Below are positions 5,479-6,134 of a stretch of 6,134 nt of DNA, piece by piece. Position 1 is the first letter of the stretch. Every line of letters begins with the position of its first letter. The position numbers and the translations under genes are program-made. The stretch is from Thermoplasmata archaeon (GTDB lineage Archaea > Thermoplasmatota > Thermoplasmata > Thermoplasmatales > Thermoplasmataceae). The stretch lies in the NCBI GenBank assembly GCA_021806345.1, contig JAJZXP010000417.1, forward strand, positions 1 through 6,134, given 5' to 3'. Under the pieces are notes generated by a model, which saw only the letters and a program-made list of their open reading frames with translations, did not search any database and had not been told where the DNA came from.

Positions 5479-6134
5479 ATGCATTTGCATAGTATTCATG
5501 CTGAAAATGCAAAGACGAAGGTCAGAAAGAGCCGAAGATGGGGGAAACCGTACAAGGACAGGAGAGACTGGAAAGAATACAATGAAGAACTGGTAATAAG
5601 AGGAAAGATGATCTTTGATCTTGATTTCGTTCAGAAATGCGATATTGAACTGAAGAGAATGAACTCAGGAAAGCGTGGATCGCCATATCTCTTTCCTGAA
5701 TCATTCATGAAATTCATGATGATATGGGAGCAGTATCTGGATTACCGTGGCCTTGAAGGCATGGCAAGATCCCTGGTGGATCTTGGCATAATACCATATT
5801 ATGGCGACTACACAACAATATGGCACAGGATACATGACATGCAGCCATCCCTGGACATATCCGGATTGGAGAGCATATCTATAGGCACGGATGGCAGCGG
5901 ACTGAAGACAAACAACGCCGGGTCTTACAGGACAAATAAGTACGGAGATCCCGATGCCATGAGAAGAAGGCATCTCGTTGTCATAATAACCGCAGATGTC
6001 AGGACAAAAGATGTGATCGGGATAGAGGTGCACATCGAGGGCCAGGGCTTATCGGAACCCGAGAGTGCACAGAAGCATGTCAGGGAAGCTGTCATGAAAG
6101 GAATGAACGTGACAGAATTTTATGGTGACGGTGC
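5479..6134 (+). CDS. IS5-like DDE transposase, 3' part outside the window
   Basis: An open frame runs from ATG 5479 to the window edge without a stop, giving 218 residues plus two bases; the C-terminus is missing only because the window ends. The N-terminal segment with W31, YNEELVIRG (34-42) and a following hydrophobic stretch is the hallmark I associate with IS5-family transposases. The RNase H-like core begins near residue 130: TDGSG holds the first catalytic Asp (D138), and FYGDG at the edge holds the second (D217). The final Glu would lie beyond the window. RRRHLVVIITADVRT (162-176) is the second core strand region. The enzyme would excise and insert its own element. The start is supported by a TATA-like box 24 nt upstream. 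No terminal inverted repeat could be assigned, because the right end of the element is not included. Whether the copy is intact cannot be judged. Confidence 0.85.
   Translation, partial: MHLHSIHAENAKTKVRKSRRWGKPYKDRRDWKEYNEELVIRGKMIFDLDFVQKCDIELKRMNSGKRGSPYLFPESFMKFMMIWEQYLDYRGLEGMARSLVDLGIIPYYGDYTTIWHRIHDMQPSLDISGLESISIGTDGSGLKTNNAGSYRTNKYGDPDAMRRRHLVVIITADVRTKDVIGIEVHIEGQGLSEPESAQKHVREAVMKGMNVTEFYGDG
5479..6134 (+). mobile_element. Insertion sequence, left portion, outer boundaries unknown
   Basis: The transposase gene implies an insertion sequence that continues past the right edge. Its left end must lie upstream of 5479 but was not located: no terminal repeat can be recognised without the partner end. 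The listed start is simply the transposase start. The element might also include the small - strand gene ending at 5116. Confidence 0.6.

Noticed and set aside
5255..5512. Cys-rich 85-residue - strand frame overlapping the small gene and the transposase start
   Set aside because: It competes with two better-supported frames, has no promoter-like spacing, and its sequence looks like an out-of-phase reading.
5522..6033. Two - strand open frames (5522-5704 and 5701-6033)
   Set aside because: Both are antisense to the transposase frame, which carries family motifs and both visible catalytic Asp residues.

Overview
The window reads like chromosomal DNA of a Thermoplasmatales-type archaeon (Ferroplasma, Acidiplasma or Cuniculiplasma relatives). 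This is an inference. It rests on AT-rich intergenic spacers, TATA boxes centred mostly about 24 nt upstream of start codons with no Shine-Dalgarno (leaderless transcripts), T-run terminators and archaeal-looking protein types. No rRNA, tRNA or CRISPR was seen, so the taxonomic call is not proven.

Left part (1-1600): a very AT-rich leader (1-108) precedes a possible 33-residue micro-gene on the + strand (109-210). Its end overlaps, head-on, the end of a 436-residue tetratricopeptide-repeat (TPR) protein on the - strand (198-1508). The TPR gene has its own TATA box, overlapped by an 8-bp inverted repeat that could be an operator.

Middle part (1616-3591): two more - strand genes each have their own TATA-like promoter. 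They are a 12-helix major facilitator superfamily (MFS) transporter with a GTG start (1616-2863) and a glyoxalase-II-like metallo-beta-lactamase-fold hydrolase with all metal ligands intact (2956-3591). Nothing in the sequence ties them to one pathway.

Right part (3592-6134): this looks like accessory, mobile DNA. A divergent promoter region leads to a tyrosine recombinase with a C-terminal zinc ribbon (3757-5067), which ends in a T10 terminator. It is followed, convergently, by a small unrecognised protein (5116-5451, -). Diverging from that is the N-terminal two thirds or so of an IS5-like DDE transposase (5479 to the right edge), cut off by the window just after its second catalytic Asp. 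No attachment site, tRNA target or insertion sequence terminal repeat could be identified, so the borders of any mobile element are unknown.

The most unusual item is the pairing of a TPR protein with a tiny peptide ORF that carries its own promoter-like and terminator-like signals. It superficially resembles TPR receptor/peptide systems, but this is a hypothesis only.
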